DNA of 64,000 nucleotides from Ancylobacter radicis (GCF_018449475.1 NZ_JAHCQH010000014.1:1-64000); one strand, 5' to 3'. Counted from the first letter of the stretch, positions 27,625 through 38,084 are shown. Numbers and translations: made by a program. Notes: generated by a model not told the origin, from the sequence alone.

Positions 27625-30600
27625 ATGTCTGCCACAACCATGGGCGTGAAGATCGACGAGGAGCTTCGGGCCCGGTTGAAGGCGGCGGCGGAGCGGCAGG
27701 GATGCACGCCTCATGCCCTTGTGAAACAGGCGATCATGCACGCGGTCGGTCGGGTGGAACTCGGTCTTCCGCCCCAGGCGGAGGAAGGGGGCGGCGACGC
27801 GGAGGCGGGGGTATCTCTTGAGGGGGTCGAGAGCCCGTTCCTGCCCTTCGCGCGCTCGATCCGGCCGCAGGGTGTGCTGCGGGCGCGGATCACCAATGCC
27901 TACCGGATGCCCGAGACCGAGGCGGTGCCGCTGCTGATCGGCGCGGCCGATCTGCCGGCCCCGCGCGCCGAGGCGGCAAGGGCCCGCGCGCAGGGACTGG
28001 TCGAGGCGCTCAGGGCGAAGGGTCAGAAGGGCCCGGTGGAAGGGTTGATCCACGAATATTCGCTCTCCAGCCAGGAGGGCGTCGCGCTCATGTGCCTGGC
28101 CGAGGCGCTGCTGCGCATTCCCGACCGGGCGACGCGGGACGCGCTGATCCGCGATAAGATCGGCCGCGGCGACTGGCAGTCCCATCTCGGACATAGCCCC
28201 TCGCTGTTCGTCAATGCGGCGACCTGGGGGCTGGTGCTCACCGGCAAGCTGACCACCACGTCGAGTGAGATTGGCCTGACTGGCGCTCTCACCAAACTCA
28301 TCGGTCGCGGCGGTGAACCCGTCATCCGCAAGGGCGTCGATGTCGCCATGCGGATGATGGGCGAGCAGTTTGTCACCGGCCAGACCATCTCCGAGGCGCT
28401 GGCCAATTCCCGCCGCATGGAGGCGAAGGGCTTCCGCTATTCCTTCGACATGCTGGGCGAGGCGGCCACCACCGAGGCCGATGCGCAGCGTTACCTCGCC
28501 GATTACGAGCAGGCGATCCATGCCATCGGCAAGGCCTCGGCCGGGCGCGGCATCTATGAGGGGCCGGGCATCTCGATCAAGCTGTCGGCCCTGCATCCGC
28601 GCTACAGCCGCGCGCAATATGGGCGCGTTATCAGCGAGTTACTGCCGCGTGTTAAAACGTTGGCGAAGCTCGCGCGGCACTATGACATCGGCCTCAATAT
28701 CGACGCAGAGGAAGCCGACCGGCTTGAAATCTCGCTCGACCTGCTGGAGGCACTGTGTTTCGATGAAGGCTTAAGTGGCTGGAACGGCATCGGTTTTGTC
28801 GTTCAGGCGTATCAGAAGCGCTGCCCTTATGTGATCGATTACCTGATCGACCTCGCGCGCCGCTCGAACCACCGCATCATGGTGCGGCTGGTGAAGGGCG
28901 CCTATTGGGACAGCGAGATCAAGCGCGCGCAAATGGACGGGCTGGAAGGCTTTCCGGTCTATACGCGCAAGATCCACACCGACATTTCCTATCTCGCCTG
29001 CGCCCGCAAGCTGCTGGCGGCACCCGACGCGGTGTTCCCGCAATTTGCCACCCACAACGCCCAGACGCTCTCCACCGTGATGGAAATGGCGGGCGCTAAC
29101 TACTATGCCGGACAATATGAATTTCAGTGTCTTCACGGCATGGGCGAGCCGCTTTACGAGGAAGTGGTGGGCCGCGAGAAGCTGGGCCGGCCGTGCCGCG
29201 TCTATGCTCCCGTCGGCACGCATGAGACGCTGCTCGCCTATCTGGTGCGCCGGCTGCTGGAGAACGGCGCCAACTCCTCTTTCGTCAATCGCATCGCCGA
29301 TGAGAGCGTGCCGGTCGAGGAACTGACCGAGAGCCCGGTCGAGGGCGCCCGGCGGATCGAGCCGCTTGGCGCGCCGCATCCGCGCATCGCCGCCCCCGTC
29401 GATCTGTTCGGGCCGGCACGCCGCAATTCGGCGGGGCTGGACCTGTCCAATGAGCAGCGCCTCGCCTCGCTCGCCGCCGCGCTGCTGGCCGGTAGTGCCG
29501 CCCCGGCGCGGGCGGTGCCGCTGCTGGGCGACGGGCCGGCTGCCGGTATCGCGCACGCCGTCACCAACCCTGCGGATCGGCGCGATGAGGTGGGCACGGT
29601 CGAGGAGGCGACGCCTGCCCTGGCGAGCCGCGCCATGGAGATCGCGCAGGCCAGCGCCCCGATCTGGCAGTCGACCCCGCCGGCCGAGCGTGCCGCCTGC
29701 CTGATGCGCGCGGCCGAGATCATGGAGGCGCGGCTGCCGGCGCTGATCGGTCTCATTGTGCGGGAGGCCGGAAAATCCTTCGCCAATGCTATTGGTGAAG
29801 TGCGCGAAGCCGTTGATTTTCTGCGCTATTATGGCGCCGAGGTGCGCGAGCGTTTCGCCGCCGAAACCCATCGCCCGCTCGGCCCGGTGGTCTGCATCAG
29901 CCCGTGGAATTTCCCGCTCGCCATCTTCACAGGGCAGGTGGCCGCCGCGCTGGCCGCCGGCAATGCGGTGGTGGCCAAGCCCGCCGAGGAAACGCCGCTC
30001 ATTGCCGCCGCCGCCGTCGAGATCCTGCGCGAGGCCGGGGTGCCGGCGGGTGCGGTGCAGCTTGTACCGGGCGCGGGGGACATTGGCGCGGCGCTGGTCG
30101 GGGATGCGCGCACGCGCGGCGTGATGTTCACCGGCTCGACCGATGTGGCGCGGCTGATCCAGCGCCAGCTTGCCGAGCGGCTGAGCCCGGAGGGTCGCAC
30201 CATTCCGCTGATCGCCGAGACCGGCGGGCAGAACGCGATGATCGTCGATTCCTCGGCGCTGGCCGAGCAGGTGGTGGCGGATGTGCTGGCCTCCGCCTTC
30301 GATTCCGCCGGCCAACGCTGCTCGGCGCTGCGCGTCCTCTGCCTTCAGGAGGACGTCGCCGATCGGGTTCTGGAGATGCTGCGCGGCGCCCTGCGGGAAC
30401 TCGTGGTCGGCAATCCCGTGCATCTGGCGACCGATATCGGGCCGGTCATCACCCCTGAGGCCAAGGCGATGATCGAGGCCCATGTCGAACGGATGCGCAA
30501 GGCAGGTCACCGCGTCGAGCAGACCGCGCTTTCCGAGGCGACCGGGCAGGGCAGCTTTGTGCCGCCCACCCTCATCGAGATCGACAGCATCGCCGCGCTC

Positions 30601-31458
30601 ACGCGCGAAGTGTTCGGCCCGGTGCTGCATGTGGTGCGCTACCGCCGCGACGAACTCGACCGGCTGATCGCGGATATCAACGCCACCGGCTATGGGCTGA
30701 CCTTCGGCCTGCACACCCGCATTGACGAGACCATCGCCCATGTCAGCCGCCGCATCGAGGCCGGCAATCTCTATGTGAACCGCAACATCATCGGCGCCGT
30801 CGTCGGCGTCCAGCCCTTTGGCGGGCATGGGCTTTCCGGCACAGGACCGAAGGCCGGCGGACCGCTTTATCTCGGCCGATTGCTGGCGACGCGCCCGGCC
30901 ATGCCCGCGCTGTCCGGCTATGCCCCCGAGGCGGCGCGGCTCTGGACCGACTTCGTGAACGAGCCCGCGACGCGCGAGCATTGCGGCGTCGTGCTCGCCG
31001 CCTCCCCCTGCGGCGCCGCTGTCGAGCTGGCGGGGCCTGTGGGCGAGCGCAACCTCTATGAGCTGGCGCCGCGCGGCACCGTGCTGTGCCTCGCCGCGAC
31101 CGAACGGGGGCTCGATGTGCAGATCGCCAGCGCCCTCGCCACCGGCAACAAGGTGCTGCTGCAGGGCAGCTCCATGCCCGCCCTGCCGGCGGGGATCGAG
31201 GATCGGTTCATCATCGTCGAGACCATCGAGGGGGTAGATTTTGATGCCGTGCTGTTCGAGGGAGATGGTGACGCATTGGCGCGGCTGAACCAGCTCGTCG
31301 CCACGCGCGAGGGCCCGATCGTTCTGGTGCATGGGCTCGATCCCGATGCTCTGGCACGCGGCGAGTGCTATCCGCTCGACCTGCTGATGCTGGAACGTTC
31401 GATCAGCACCAACACGGCGGCGGCGGGCGGCAATGCCAGTCTGATGAGCATCGGCTGA
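27625..31458 (+). CDS. putA: Trifunctional PutA: RHH regulator, proline dehydrogenase, P5C dehydrogenase
   Basis: 1277 residues. Oxidises proline to glutamate in two steps using FAD and NAD at the membrane, and represses its own gene when unreduced. The N-terminal ribbon-helix-helix (VKIDEELRARLKAAAERQ, about residues 8-45) is followed by the PRODH barrel (SIKLSALHPRYSRAQYG; LVKGAYWDSEIKRAQ). The aldehyde dehydrogenase domain has E865 (AETGGQN) and catalytic C899 (SAGQRCSALR), and a C-terminal domain follows. Length is close to the 1320 residues of the E. coli protein. GAGGAG precedes the ATG. A PutP transporter is not next door. Confidence 0.97.
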   Translation: MSATTMGVKIDEELRARLKAAAERQGCTPHALVKQAIMHAVGRVELGLPPQAEEGGGDAEAGVSLEGVESPFLPFARSIRPQGVLRARITNAYRMPETEAVPLLIGAADLPAPRAEAARARAQGLVEALRAKGQKGPVEGLIHEYSLSSQEGVALMCLAEALLRIPDRATRDALIRDKIGRGDWQSHLGHSPSLFVNAATWGLVLTGKLTTTSSEIGLTGALTKLIGRGGEPVIRKGVDVAMRMMGEQFVTGQTISEALANSRRMEAKGFRYSFDMLGEAATTEADAQRYLADYEQAIHAIGKASAGRGIYEGPGISIKLSALHPRYSRAQYGRVISELLPRVKTLAKLARHYDIGLNIDAEEADRLEISLDLLEALCFDEGLSGWNGIGFVVQAYQKRCPYVIDYLIDLARRSNHRIMVRLVKGAYWDSEIKRAQMDGLEGFPVYTRKIHTDISYLACARKLLAAPDAVFPQFATHNAQTLSTVMEMAGANYYAGQYEFQCLHGMGEPLYEEVVGREKLGRPCRVYAPVGTHETLLAYLVRRLLENGANSSFVNRIADESVPVEELTESPVEGARRIEPLGAPHPRIAAPVDLFGPARRNSAGLDLSNEQRLASLAAALLAGSAAPARAVPLLGDGPAAGIAHAVTNPADRRDEVGTVEEATPALASRAMEIAQASAPIWQSTPPAERAACLMRAAEIMEARLPALIGLIVREAGKSFANAIGEVREAVDFLRYYGAEVRERFAAETHRPLGPVVCISPWNFPLAIFTGQVAAALAAGNAVVAKPAEETPLIAAAAVEILREAGVPAGAVQLVPGAGDIGAALVGDARTRGVMFTGSTDVARLIQRQLAERLSPEGRTIPLIAETGGQNAMIVDSSALAEQVVADVLASAFDSAGQRCSALRVLCLQEDVADRVLEMLRGALRELVVGNPVHLATDIGPVITPEAKAMIEAHVERMRKAGHRVEQTALSEATGQGSFVPPTLIEIDSIAALTREVFGPVLHVVRYRRDELDRLIADINATGYGLTFGLHTRIDETIAHVSRRIEAGNLYVNRNIIGAVVGVQPFGGHGLSGTGPKAGGPLYLGRLLATRPAMPALSGYAPEAARLWTDFVNEPATREHCGVVLAASPCGAAVELAGPVGERNLYELAPRGTVLCLAATERGLDVQIASALATGNKVLLQGSSMPALPAGIEDRFIIVETIEGVDFDAVLFEGDGDALARLNQLVATREGPIVLVHGLDPDALARGECYPLDLLMLERSISTNTAAAGGNASLMSIG

Positions 31459-31528
31459 GGCATGCGTTCACGGGCGCTGACCTTGGGTCACGCCTTGCGC
31501 GCCGTCCGGGCGCGCCTAAGTGAGGGAG

Positions 31529-32557
31529 ATGTCCCAGCTCTCCGATATCCCCCTCTCCGTACTCGACCTCTCCTTTGTCGCCGAAGGCGGCACGGGGCCG
31601 CAGGCGCTGCACGGCACGCTCGATCTGGCCCGCCATGTCGATACGCTCGGCTATGATCGGTTCTGGGTCGCCGAACATCACAATCTGCCATCCGTCGCCT
31701 CCGGCGCGCCGGATGTGATGGCCGGGCAGATCCTCGCCGCGACCTCGCGCATCCGCGTCGGCTCGGGCGGTGTGATGCTGCCCAACCACGCCCCGCTGAT
31801 GGTGGCCGAGCGTTTCAAGGTGCTGGAGGCGCTCTATCCCGACCGGGTCGATCTCGGCCTCGGCCGGGCGCCGGGCACTGACCAGATCACCTCCCACGCG
31901 CTGCGCCGGCGGCAGGATATCGATCCGGGCGACGATTTCCTCGACCGGCTGAAGGAACTGATGCTGTGGGACACCGGCCAATGGCCGGCCGATCATCCCT
32001 ACCGCACCATTCAGGTCATGCCGGTCGATGTGCGCCTGCCGCCGATCTGGCTGCTCGGCTCGTCCGGCTACAGCGCGCGCCTGGCGGCGCAGATCGGGGT
32101 GGGCTTCGCCTTCGCCCATCACTTCGCCCAGCATGACGTGCTCGACGCCATGCTGAGCTACCGTGCCGGTTTCCAGCCTTCGGAGCGGTTGGCGGCGCCG
32201 CATGCCATCCTTGCGCTGTCGGTGGTGTGCGCGCCGACCGATGAGGAGGCCGAATGGCTGGCCGGCAGCGTCGATCTCGCCCATCTGCGCCGCGCGCGGG
32301 GCGATTACCGGCCGATCCCGAGCGCCGAGGCGGCCGCCGCCTTTCCCTATAGCGAGGCGGACCGTGTCTTCATCCGCCGCAATCGCGAGAAAGTGCTGGT
32401 GGGTGGCCCGGACCGGGTGGCGGAAGGCTTGCAGCGTTATCTTGATACCACCCAGGCGGATGAGCTGATGATCACCACGCCCATTCCCGATCTCGCCGCC
32501 AAGAAACGCTCCTACACGCTGGTCAAGGCGCTGCAGGCGGCGGCTGTCGCCGCCTAG
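31529..32557 (+). CDS. LLM-class flavin-dependent oxidoreductase
   Basis: 342 residues, a luciferase-like TIM-barrel monooxygenase that uses reduced [22 protein letters not shown], then [19 protein letters not shown] and [11 protein letters not shown], identify the MsnO8/alkanal-type subgroup. The ATG at 31529 directly follows GAGGGAG with no spacer, so the GTG at 31520 could be the true start. It ends 4 bases inside the convergent DMT transporter gene. Substrate unknown. Confidence 0.88.
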   Translation: MSQLSDIPLSVLDLSFVAEGGTGPQALHGTLDLARHVDTLGYDRFWVAEHHNLPSVASGAPDVMAGQILAATSRIRVGSGGVMLPNHAPLMVAERFKVLEALYPDRVDLGLGRAPGTDQITSHALRRRQDIDPGDDFLDRLKELMLWDTGQWPADHPYRTIQVMPVDVRLPPIWLLGSSGYSARLAAQIGVGFAFAHHFAQHDVLDAMLSYRAGFQPSERLAAPHAILALSVVCAPTDEEAEWLAGSVDLAHLRRARGDYRPIPSAEAAAAFPYSEADRVFIRRNREKVLVGGPDRVAEGLQRYLDTTQADELMITTPIPDLAAKKRSYTLVKALQAAAVAA

Positions 32558-33498
32558 GTGGAGGCCGGCTGTGTTGTGGCCGGCTCGGCAGTGGCGCGGG
32601 CTGGCCGCGTCACCAGCCAGATGCCCAGCGCGATGGGGGCGATGCCGAGGAAATCGAGCGGCGGCACGGCCTCATTCAGCAGCAGCCAGCCGAACAGCAG
32701 GCCGAGCGGCGGCATGAGGAAGTGCAGGCTGGAGGCCGCCGTCGCGCTGGAGCGGGTGAGCAGATAGAACCACAGCCCATAGCCGCCGATCGACACGGCG
32801 ACGACCAGAAAGGCAAGGCCGCCGAACAGGTTGGCGGTGAAGCGGATATCACCGAGGCTTTCGGTCGCCAGTGCGATGGGCACCAAAATGAGCCCGCCGG
32901 ACAGGCACTGAATGGCATTGCCGGTCCATACGCCGCCGCGCGGCGCGAAATATTTGAACGCCAGCGTGCCGGCGGAGAGGGCGAGCATGCCGCAGGCGAT
33001 GAGCATCGTGCCGGTCAGCGTCTCATGCGCGCCGGCAAGGCGGGAGCGCAGCACGATGACGACGCCGACAAGGCCGAGCGCGATGCCCGCCCATTTCAGC
33101 CCGGTCATCCGCTCGCCCAGCACCGGCCCGGCGAACAGCGCCACCACCAGCGGCAGGCAGCTGGTGAGCACGGCAGTATAGGCCGAGGAGGTGAAGGTCA
33201 GTGCGGTCCAGTTCAGCCCGAGATAGACCGCATTGTTGAGCAGGCCGATGAAGATCAGCGCCGCCACGTCGCGCCGGCGCATTTTCGGGCGCCCATCCAC
33301 CAGCCAGGCCAGCGCCAGCATGATGATACCGGCGAGGACGAGGCGGGTGGCCAGAAGGGTGAGCGGCGGGCAGTCGGCCAGCGCCATCTTCGCGCCGGCA
33401 AAAGCCGAGGACCACAGCACGCAGAACACCGCGACCAGCAGCGGCAAGGGCAGGAAAGTGCGCGTGGGGGCGGCGAGGGATGGGGGCGCGGCGGGCAT
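32554..33498 (-). CDS. EamA/DMT-family transporter
   Basis: 314 residues, ten predicted membrane helices in two EamA repeats ([20 protein letters not shown] in the first; [14 protein letters not shown] and [14 protein letters not shown] in the second). These drug/metabolite transporters export amino acids or other small molecules, and the substrate here cannot be read. GAAGGAGA lies before the ATG. The 3' end overlaps the convergent LLM oxidoreductase by four bases. Confidence 0.92.
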   Translation of the reverse strand: MPAAPPSLAAPTRTFLPLPLLVAVFCVLWSSAFAGAKMALADCPPLTLLATRLVLAGIIMLALAWLVDGRPKMRRRDVAALIFIGLLNNAVYLGLNWTALTFTSSAYTAVLTSCLPLVVALFAGPVLGERMTGLKWAGIALGLVGVVIVLRSRLAGAHETLTGTMLIACGMLALSAGTLAFKYFAPRGGVWTGNAIQCLSGGLILVPIALATESLGDIRFTANLFGGLAFLVVAVSIGGYGLWFYLLTRSSATAASSLHFLMPPLGLLFGWLLLNEAVPPLDFLGIAPIALGIWLVTRPARATAEPATTQPAST

Positions 33499-33601
33499 GG
33501 GCGGGTCTCCTTCAGGCGGGGGCGACCCTAGTGACGCGCCGTCAGATCGGGAAACGAGATGTTTTCATGGGTGTCATGAGAAAGCGCGATCTCACCCGCC
33601 G

Positions 33602-34780
33602 TCACGGCCGCCAGCCATAGATCCAGCGGTAACGCTCCAGCACCGCCTTGCCGGAGCGGGCGCGCATCACCAGATCGCGGGCGATCCGCGCCGGGCCACT
33701 GAGGTGATAGATCCGGTCCATGCCGCGCGCGGCGCTCTGCACCCGCGCGGTGCGCGGCCGGCGCAGCGCCTCGTAGCGGCGCAGGCTCGCGGGAATGTCG
33801 GTGCCCGTCTTGAGGCAGGCGGCCAGCACCACCGCGTCCTCGATCGCCTGCGCCGCGCCCTGCGCGAGGAAGGGGCACATGGCATGGGCGGCGTCGCCCA
33901 GCAGCGTCACCGGGCCGGCGCCCCAGACGGCGAGCGGATCGAGATCGAACAGCGCCCAGCGCAGCCAGCCCGGCGGCGCGGTAAGCAGCGTGTGCGCGTC
34001 ATCGCACCAGCCGCGGTAATGGGCGAGCAGCTCCTGTGGCGCGGCGGGCACGCCCCAGCCATGGGTCTGGCGTTCATCCGGCGTGATGGCGACCAGATTG
34101 ATCGCCGCGCCGGCCTTCACCGGATAGGACACGAGATGCGCGCCGGGCCCGAGCCAGAGCCGCGTTACCGGGTCGGAAAGCCGCGCCGGCAGGGCGGCGG
34201 CGGGGATGGTGGCGCGCCAGGCGGCGCGATGGCGGAAGGAGGGGGCGACGCCGGGATGCAGCCGCCCACGCACGGACGAGCGCAGCCCGTCGGCGCCGAC
34301 CAGCGCGCAGGCATGGACCGATTCACTGTCGTCGCCATGCTCGGCCTGCACGGCAATGCCATTGGGCAGCGCGGTGAAGCCGTCAATGCGGCGTCCGAGG
34401 CGGATCTCGATGGCGGGATGTTCACGGGCGGCCTCCGCCAGCGCCTGTTGAAGATCGGCGCGGTGGATGACGAGGAATGGCCCGTCGAAGCGGGCTTCCG
34501 CCGCCGCGCCCATCGGGGCGCTGGTGAGCGTGCGCCCGCTGCGTCCGTCGATCACGGCAAAGCCGGTCGGGACCACGGCGCGGGCGCGCACGCGCTCATA
34601 GACGCCGAGCGATTGCAGGCATCGCGTGGCATTGGCGGCGAGCTGGACGCCCGCCCCGACCTCCTCGATCGCGCCGGCGCGTTCCAGCACGGTGACGCGG
34701 AAACCGGCCTTTGCCAGGGCGAGGGCGGCGGTGAGGCCGCCTATGCCGGCGCCGGCGACGACGATGCTGCGAGGCGCCAC
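33602..34780 (-). CDS. FAD-dependent monooxygenase (salicylate hydroxylase-like)
   Basis: 392 residues, a group A flavoprotein hydroxylase. The FAD-binding GAGIGGLTAALALAKAGF sits at about residues 10-27, and LLGDAAHAMCPFLAQGAAQA near residues 285-305 is the GD motif with the family's helix. The start is GTG at 34780. It lies 25 bases downstream of the zinc-finger gene on the same strand. The aromatic substrate is not predictable, and no other aromatic-degradation gene is nearby. Confidence 0.9.
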   Translation of the reverse strand: MAPRSIVVAGAGIGGLTAALALAKAGFRVTVLERAGAIEEVGAGVQLAANATRCLQSLGVYERVRARAVVPTGFAVIDGRSGRTLTSAPMGAAAEARFDGPFLVIHRADLQQALAEAAREHPAIEIRLGRRIDGFTALPNGIAVQAEHGDDSESVHACALVGADGLRSSVRGRLHPGVAPSFRHRAAWRATIPAAALPARLSDPVTRLWLGPGAHLVSYPVKAGAAINLVAITPDERQTHGWGVPAAPQELLAHYRGWCDDAHTLLTAPPGWLRWALFDLDPLAVWGAGPVTLLGDAAHAMCPFLAQGAAQAIEDAVVLAACLKTGTDIPASLRRYEALRRPRTARVQSAARGMDRIYHLSGPARIARDLVMRARSGKAVLERYRWIYGWRP

Positions 34781-34805
34781 GTCATGCAGGTCCCATTAGA
34801 CGGCG

Positions 34806-35063
34806 TCAGGCCGCGGCCGGCGTCTCGTAGAGGGCGCCCGGCGGGGTCGATTCGGTGCCGTGCAGATGGTGGTCGTATTTGTAGAGGGTCGAGCAATAGG
34901 GGCAGATGATCTCGACATCCGAGCCCATGTCGAGGAACACATGGGGGTGGTCATAGGGCGGGTGGGCACCGACGCACATGAATTCCTTGGCGCCGATGGA
35001 GATGCTCGGCACGCCCGCCGAATTGTGGAAGTGGGGAACGACGTGGCCCGCCATGATAGACAT
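34806..35063 (-). CDS. zf-CHCC zinc-finger protein
   Basis: 85 residues, related to the zinc-binding NDUFS6-like domain. The zinc ligands are visible: C in EFMCVGAHPPYDHPHVF, the His pair there, and CPYC in EIICPYCSTLYKYD. It is a short conserved alphaproteobacterial protein; the related mitochondrial subunit belongs to complex I, but this stand-alone form has no proven role. Start at 35063 (MSIMAGHVV), with 35054 as alternative. Probably co-transcribed with the FAD monooxygenase. Confidence 0.85.
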   Translation of the reverse strand: MSIMAGHVVPHFHNSAGVPSISIGAKEFMCVGAHPPYDHPHVFLDMGSDVEIICPYCSTLYKYDHHLHGTESTPPGALYETPAAA

Positions 35064-35252
35064 CCGCTCTCGTGATGAGGTCGGGCGGAACATAGCCGCT
35101 GCCGGCGCCCGGTCCAAGGGGGAAGCGCGCGTGATGCCCGCCTCGCCGCCACGATATGATAAACCCTTGTGGATCAAGCACTCCCTGCCTTCGCCACATT
35201 GCTGGGCGATGACCATGCGGCAATCCCGCGCGTGCCGCCCCATATCCATGTG

Positions 35253-36230
35253 ATGCGCCGTTTCCTTGCCGCCGCCGCTTTCCTGCTCGCCTTTGCCGGG
35301 GCCGCCCATTGGGTGCTGCCCGCCGGGCGGCTGGCCTATGGGCTGATCGCCGCCGGGGATGATTCCGCGCGCATCGCTGATCTCCAGCTCGCCGGTGTGC
35401 TGGACGCAGCCCGCGCCGAGAGCGAGATCGCGGCGGCGCTGGCGGTCGATGATGGCGAGATGGCGCAGAGCTTCCTCGATCTCGCCGATGCGAGGGGTGT
35501 TAAAATACCTGTCGAGACCCGCGCGCGGGTGCTGCTGGCCAATAATGCGGGGGCCCAGGCGGCGCGCGGGGCGGGCAATTTCGGCCATGGTTTCGTGACC
35601 GGTGAGGTGGACGATGAGGCCAGTCTGGCCGGCTCTGTCGCGGGCGATCTAACGGTCTGGGGCGATGTGCGCGACCTCGGCCGGCAGGCGATCCACTGGG
35701 CGCGGGGCGAGCCGGTGGACGAATTCATGGTTGCACTGGCCGGCGTGGGTATCGTCGCCACGGGTGCAACCTATGCCGCGTTCGGGGCGCCACTCACCCT
35801 GCGCGCCGGCCTCAGCGTGGTGAAGGGCGCGCGCCGCGTCGGGGCCCTCGGCGGGCGTTTCGCTGGCCATCTGGTCGATGCGGCCCGTAGCGGGCGCCGG
35901 GTGCAGGCGGTGGGCGCGGTGGCCGATCTGGGGCGTGCCTCGACCAAGGCGGGCACGCGCGCCGCCTTTGCCGGTCTCACCCATGTCGACGATGCCGCCG
36001 GGGCCGCGCGCCTCGCCCGGCTTGCCGACGTCAAGGGCGGGAAGACGCTGGCCATCGTCAAGCTGCTCGGGCGCGGGGCGCTGTTCGTGACCGAAGCACT
36101 GGCCAAGCTCGCCTTCTGGACCATCGCCGCCCTCATCAACGTGATCGGCCTCGTCGCCTCCTTCAATGCGATGGGGGTGGCAATGGTTCGCCCGCTGTGG
36201 AGGCGCCGTTCGGGGTTTCTGCCGGCGTGA
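35253..36230 (+). CDS. Conserved hypothetical membrane protein
   Basis: 325 residues, no named family recognised. An N-terminal hydrophobic segment (RFLAAAAFLLAFAGAAHWVL) is followed by a helical Ala-rich region. A membrane pair then appears around FMVALAGVGIVATGATYAAF, and another near the C-terminus (LAFWTIAALINVIGLVASFN). The likely periplasmic segments contain repeated AGAARLARLADVKGGK-like helices. The start at 35253 (ATG after CATGTG) is favoured over 35169. Function unknown. Confidence 0.72.
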   Translation: MRRFLAAAAFLLAFAGAAHWVLPAGRLAYGLIAAGDDSARIADLQLAGVLDAARAESEIAAALAVDDGEMAQSFLDLADARGVKIPVETRARVLLANNAGAQAARGAGNFGHGFVTGEVDDEASLAGSVAGDLTVWGDVRDLGRQAIHWARGEPVDEFMVALAGVGIVATGATYAAFGAPLTLRAGLSVVKGARRVGALGGRFAGHLVDAARSGRRVQAVGAVADLGRASTKAGTRAAFAGLTHVDDAAGAARLARLADVKGGKTLAIVKLLGRGALFVTEALAKLAFWTIAALINVIGLVASFNAMGVAMVRPLWRRRSGFLPA

Positions 36231-36252
36231 GCGGCGCGCGGGCGGGGCGTGT

Positions 36253-36297
36253 GTGGCGGGTGCTTGCGTGGCGGGTGCTTGCGTGGCGGGTGCTTGT
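36253..36297. repeat. 15-bp tandem repeat, three copies
   Basis: GTGGCGGGTGCTTGC at 36253-36267, 36268-36282 and 36283-36297, the last with one terminal change (T for C). It lies in the short spacer upstream of the alpha/beta hydrolase gene and is a candidate variable-number tandem repeat. Confidence 0.9.
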
Positions 36298-36352
36298 CGG
36301 GCCTTGCCCCACTCACTAGGTTGCGCGCTCCCCGCGACGGAGCCCACGACCC

Positions 36353-37105
36353 ATGCCGACTTTCCATCATGACGGTGTCGACTTCGCCTATCTCGACGAG
36401 GGGCAGGGCGAGCCGATCCTGCTCATTCATGGCTTCGCCTCGACCAAGGAAATCAACTGGGTCGGGCCCGGTTGGGTGGCGGCTCTCACGGGTGCCGGAA
36501 GGCGGGTGATCGCGTTCGACAATCGCGGCCATGGCGCTTCCGGCAAGGTCTATGAAAGCGCGGCCTATGACCCGGCGGTGATGGCCGGGGATGCGCTGGC
36601 GCTGCTCGACCATCTCGCCATCCCGCGCGCGGATGTGATGGGCTATTCGATGGGCGGGCGTATCGGTGCGTGCCTCGCCCTTTCCGCACCCGAGCGTGTG
36701 CGCGCGCTCATTCTGGGCGGCATCGGCATTCATCTGGTGGAAGGGGCGGGGCTGCCGGTGACGGTGGCCGAGGCGCTGCTGGCGCCGAGCCTCGATGAGG
36801 TGACCGACCCGGTCGGGCGCACCTTCCGCGCCTTTGCCGAGCAGACCGGCAGCGACCGGCAGGCGCTCGCCGCCTGCATCTATGGCTCGCGTCGCACGTT
36901 GACCCGCGAGGAGGTGGGGCGGATCAGTGTCCCCACGCTGATCGCCATCGGCACGCGCGACGAGGTCTCCGGCGCCGGGGCGCCGCTGGCCGCGCTGATC
37001 CCCGACGCGCGGGCGGTCGACATTCCCGGCCGCGATCACATGCGCGCGGTGGGCGACAAGGCCTATAAGGAGGCGGTGCTGGCCTTTCTGGCCGAGCATG
37101 GCTGA
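36353..37105 (+). CDS. Alpha/beta hydrolase
   Basis: 250 residues, a complete alpha/beta hydrolase fold. The oxyanion region is LIHGFAST, the nucleophile is S99 in GYSMGGRIG, the acid lies in GTRDEVSGAG and the histidine is in GRDHMRAV. A conserved DNRGHGASGK segment follows the second strand. Soluble, no signal peptide. Substrate class (ester, lactone or similar) cannot be decided. Confidence 0.92.
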   Translation: MPTFHHDGVDFAYLDEGQGEPILLIHGFASTKEINWVGPGWVAALTGAGRRVIAFDNRGHGASGKVYESAAYDPAVMAGDALALLDHLAIPRADVMGYSMGGRIGACLALSAPERVRALILGGIGIHLVEGAGLPVTVAEALLAPSLDEVTDPVGRTFRAFAEQTGSDRQALAACIYGSRRTLTREEVGRISVPTLIAIGTRDEVSGAGAPLAALIPDARAVDIPGRDHMRAVGDKAYKEAVLAFLAEHG

Positions 37106-37220
37106 GGCGTCCGCGCGACCGCCTCTGGACAGCGTAGGCTCGCCGACCCACCTGTGCTAAAACAGGCCAAAATCAGGGAGCCGGCGCCCCGGACACGGGC
37201 GGCGCCGAGGGAAGAAGCCA

Positions 37221-38066
37221 ATGGCGCAGAACTCACTTCACCGCGTGGAGTTGCATGGCCGGACGCTGGACAAGGTCGACCCTGTCTGGTCGCGGATCCG
37301 CGCCGAGGCCGAGGAGATCACCGCCCGCGAGCCGGCCCTGGCCAGCTTCGTGTTCTCCACCGTTCTCTACCATCACTCGCTGGAGCGGGCGGTGGCGCAC
37401 CGCATCTCGCAGCGGCTCGATCATGCGGATGTGCCGGGCGAACTGATCCGTCAGGCGTTCGATGACGCGGTGGCCGATGATCCCGGTCTCGGCGTTGCCA
37501 TCCGCGCCGATATTCTCGCCGTCTGCGACCGCGACCCGGCGACCGAGCGGGCCATCGAGCCGCTGCTCTATTACAAGGGTTTCCACGCCATCCAGACCCA
37601 CCGTCTGGCGCACTGGCTGCTGAAAAGCGGGCGCAAGGATTTCGCGCTCTATCTGCAGAGCCGGGCCTCGGTGGTGTTTCAGGTCGACATCAACCCGGCG
37701 GCCCCGTTCGGGCGCGGCATCTTCTTCGACCATGCCACCGGGATCGTGGTCGGCGAGACGGCGGTGATCGAGGACAATGTGTCGATCCTTCAGGGCGTGA
37801 CGCTCGGCGGGACCGGCAAGGAACATGGCGACCGCCACCCGAAAATCCGCCGCGGCGTGCTGATCGGCGCCGGCGCCAAGGTGCTCGGCAATATCGAGGT
37901 GGGCCATTGCGCCCGCATCGCCGCCGGCTCGGTGGTGCTCAAGCCCGTGCCGGCCAAGACCACGGTGGCCGGCGTGCCGGCCCGCGTAGTCGGGGAAGCG
38001 GGCTGTGCCGAGCCCTCGCGCACCATGAACCAGATCCTCGATCCCTCCTCCGGCGAGGCGATCTGA
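37221..38066 (+). CDS. cysE: Serine O-acetyltransferase
   Basis: 281 residues; makes O-acetylserine from serine and acetyl-CoA, the committed step of cysteine synthesis. An N-terminal helical domain (VWSRIRAEAEEITAREPALA) is followed by the left-handed beta-helix with FFDHATGIVVGETAVIEDNV and SILQGVTLGGTGK, including the catalytic His. The hexapeptide coils and C-terminal tail (SRTMNQILD) are typical; the tail would bind cysteine synthase. A DUF3126 gene follows. Confidence 0.96.
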   Translation: MAQNSLHRVELHGRTLDKVDPVWSRIRAEAEEITAREPALASFVFSTVLYHHSLERAVAHRISQRLDHADVPGELIRQAFDDAVADDPGLGVAIRADILAVCDRDPATERAIEPLLYYKGFHAIQTHRLAHWLLKSGRKDFALYLQSRASVVFQVDINPAAPFGRGIFFDHATGIVVGETAVIEDNVSILQGVTLGGTGKEHGDRHPKIRRGVLIGAGAKVLGNIEVGHCARIAAGSVVLKPVPAKTTVAGVPARVVGEAGCAEPSRTMNQILDPSSGEAI

Positions 38067-38084
38067 CCCTTCCGGCGGGGCGGC

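Noticed and set aside
28771-31332. 853-codon minus-strand frame inside putA
   Set aside because: Shadow of the high-GC putA gene; no start signal or domain.
31498-31514. GC-rich hairpin after putA as a terminator
   Set aside because: A stem of 7-8 bp forms but no T-run follows, and the next gene starts at once.
36253-36297. Tandem repeat as a CRISPR array
   Set aside because: Units are contiguous without spacers, and no cas genes are present.
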